DNA of 5,794 bases from Bacillota bacterium (GTDB taxonomy: Bacteria > Bacillota_E > Symbiobacteriia > JAMDAP01). Every line of letters starts with the position of its first letter. Position 1 is the first letter of the stretch. Below are positions 4,819 through 5,794 of this stretch, piece after piece. The notes beneath the pieces are model-generated. The model made no database searches. It saw only the letters and a list, made by a program, of their open reading frames with translations, and had not been told where the DNA came from. The stretch covers positions 1 through 5,794 of the forward strand of contig JAMDAP010000076.1 of the NCBI GenBank assembly GCA_023484675.1. The letters are read 5' to 3'. Position numbers and translations under genes: made by a program.

Positions 4819-5794
4819 TGGCCGTTCTGGCTGAGCCGACCTTAAGAGAAGAACTGCACGGGGCCACTCTTACTTCCGGTTTGCCCGTTTACGTTTTGCC
4901 CAGGGGGGGAGTCGTGCGCAAATTCGCCACCTTTGCTGTCCACTACGGCTCGGTGGACAACCAGTTTGTCGTGCCGGGGGAGGGCCAGGCGACCAGTGTT
5001 CCAGACGGAATAGCCCACTTTCTGGAACATAAGCTTTTTGAGGAGAAGGAAGGCAATGTGTTTGACCGCTTCGCTGCCCTTGGAGCTGACTGCAACGCCT
5101 ACACCTACTACACCACCACCACCTACCTTTTTGACTGCACGGACAACTTCGAGCCCGCCCTGGACATTTTGGTGGATTTTGTCCAGGACCCGTACTTTAC
5201 GGAAGAGAATGTCGCCAAGGAAAAGGGCATTATTCAGCAGGAACTCCGCATGTACAACGACAGCCCGGGGTGGAGGGTCAGGGCGAATCTGATGAAGGGC
5301 TTGTACCACGTCCATCCGGTGAGAATCGACATCGGGGGAACCGTCGAGTCCATCCAACGCATCGACCGGGAGACGCTTTACCGTTGCTACCGGACCTTCT
5401 ACCACCCCTCCAACATGGCTCTCTTCGTGGTGGGCGACGTTGACCCCGATCGCGTTATCGAACGGGTCGCCGGTCGCATGGCAAAACGGAAGCTGGCCCC
5501 CCAGCCTCCCATAGAGCGGATCTTTTCTCCGGAACCTACCGGGGTAAGACAGCAACGTACCGAGGAGAAGATGGTGGTAGCCCAGCCGATTTTGCGGATT
5601 GGCTTCAAGGACAGTGATTTGGGGCTGACTGGCCCGGACCAGCTACGCAAGGAGTTAATTAGTGAGCTGGTGCTTGACGTCTTTTTGGGGCGGGGGTCCA
5701 GTCTTTACCAGGAGCTTTACGAGGACGGCCTGGTGAGCGACCGCTTTGAGCTGGGCTTTGAGGGTGGTAGAAGGTCCGGTAGCAACGGTAAAGC
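4818..5794 (+). CDS. ymfH: M16-family zinc metallopeptidase YmfH (catalytic subunit, 3' end missing)
   Basis: The open frame runs from ATG 4818 to the right edge without a stop: 325 codons of an expected 420-430. It is the catalytic M16 partner (also written YfmH). The inverted zinc motif HFLEH (H67, E70, H71) lies in GIAHFLEHKLFE. The expected third zinc ligand is E142, in GIIQQELRMY, with the conserved auxiliary E135 seven residues earlier. NAYTYYTTTTYLFDC corresponds to the conserved substrate-groove strand of the family, and FYHPSNMALFVVGDVD ends the first core. The second, non-catalytic domain begins after about residue 225 and reaches LGRGSSLYQELYEDGLV before the window ends. No signal peptide or membrane segment is visible, so it is predicted cytosolic. 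It overlaps ymfF by one base and is probably translated with it as a two-chain peptidase. Identity is confident; its physiological substrate is not known from the sequence. Confidence 0.92.
   Translation, partial: MAVLAEPTLREELHGATLTSGLPVYVLPRGGVVRKFATFAVHYGSVDNQFVVPGEGQATSVPDGIAHFLEHKLFEEKEGNVFDRFAALGADCNAYTYYTTTTYLFDCTDNFEPALDILVDFVQDPYFTEENVAKEKGIIQQELRMYNDSPGWRVRANLMKGLYHVHPVRIDIGGTVESIQRIDRETLYRCYRTFYHPSNMALFVVGDVDPDRVIERVAGRMAKRKLAPQPPIERIFSPEPTGVRQQRTEEKMVVAQPILRIGFKDSDLGLTGPDQLRKELISELVLDVFLGRGSSLYQELYEDGLVSDRFELGFEGGRRSGSNGK

Noticed and set aside
5100..5128. Repeated ACC/TAC triplets resembling a microsatellite
   Set aside because: They encode a Thr/Tyr-rich strand of the M16 fold at the expected place in YmfH, so coding constraint explains them.
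4842..5555. A 237-codon open frame on the minus strand opposite ymfH
   Set aside because: Antisense to a gene with an intact HxxEH motif and a Shine-Dalgarno; its translation resembles no family I know.

Overview
The window looks like a chromosomal segment of a Gram-positive, probably thermophilic or anaerobic Firmicute (Clostridia/Desulfotomaculum/Moorella-like). The evidence is strong GGAGG-type Shine-Dalgarno sites, frequent TTG starts, moderately high GC, the character of the FtsH sequence, and a YmfF/YmfH-type M16 peptidase pair. The taxonomic call is an inference from sequence style; no search was run.

Layout, left to right. (1) The 3' part of ftsH (AAA+ membrane zinc protease) enters from the left edge and ends at 1089. 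A strong hairpin carries its stop codon in the loop (1079-1105). (2) A class I SAM-dependent methyltransferase follows almost immediately, from a TTG start at 1121 to 1897. (3) Convergent to it, with 3 bp between the stop codons, is a minus-strand winged-helix regulator (1901-2545). Its C-terminus carries a SufR-like cysteine motif (C-x12-C-x27-C) expected to bind an Fe-S cluster. (4) A 143-bp divergent control region (2546-2688) holds a good sigma-A promoter for the regulator and a candidate extended -10 promoter for the next gene. (5) The next gene is an unusual two-domain protein (2689-3456): a THEP1-type P-loop NTPase followed by a C-terminal SWIM zinc finger. (6) After an 84-bp gap come two M16-family peptidase genes: an inactive-type YmfF subunit (3541-4818) and, overlapping it by one base, the active-type HxxEH YmfH subunit (4818 to the right edge, incomplete).

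How they may work together. YmfF and YmfH are expected to be co-expressed and to act as a pair; in Bacillus subtilis their counterparts are linked to EF-P 5-aminopentanol modification. The Fe-S-type regulator is placed to control itself and the divergent NTPase-SWIM gene. If the NTPase-SWIM transcript reads on into ymfFH, for which I saw no convincing terminator or promoter in the gap, the regulator could influence all three. FtsH and the methyltransferase may be one transcription unit, attenuated by the hairpin between them.

The most noteworthy items are the THEP1-SWIM fusion, the SufR-like regulator beside it with no suf genes in view, and the ftsH stop-codon hairpin. There is no RNA gene, CRISPR array, insertion sequence or other mobile element that I can support. 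Gaps between genes are all under 150 bp.
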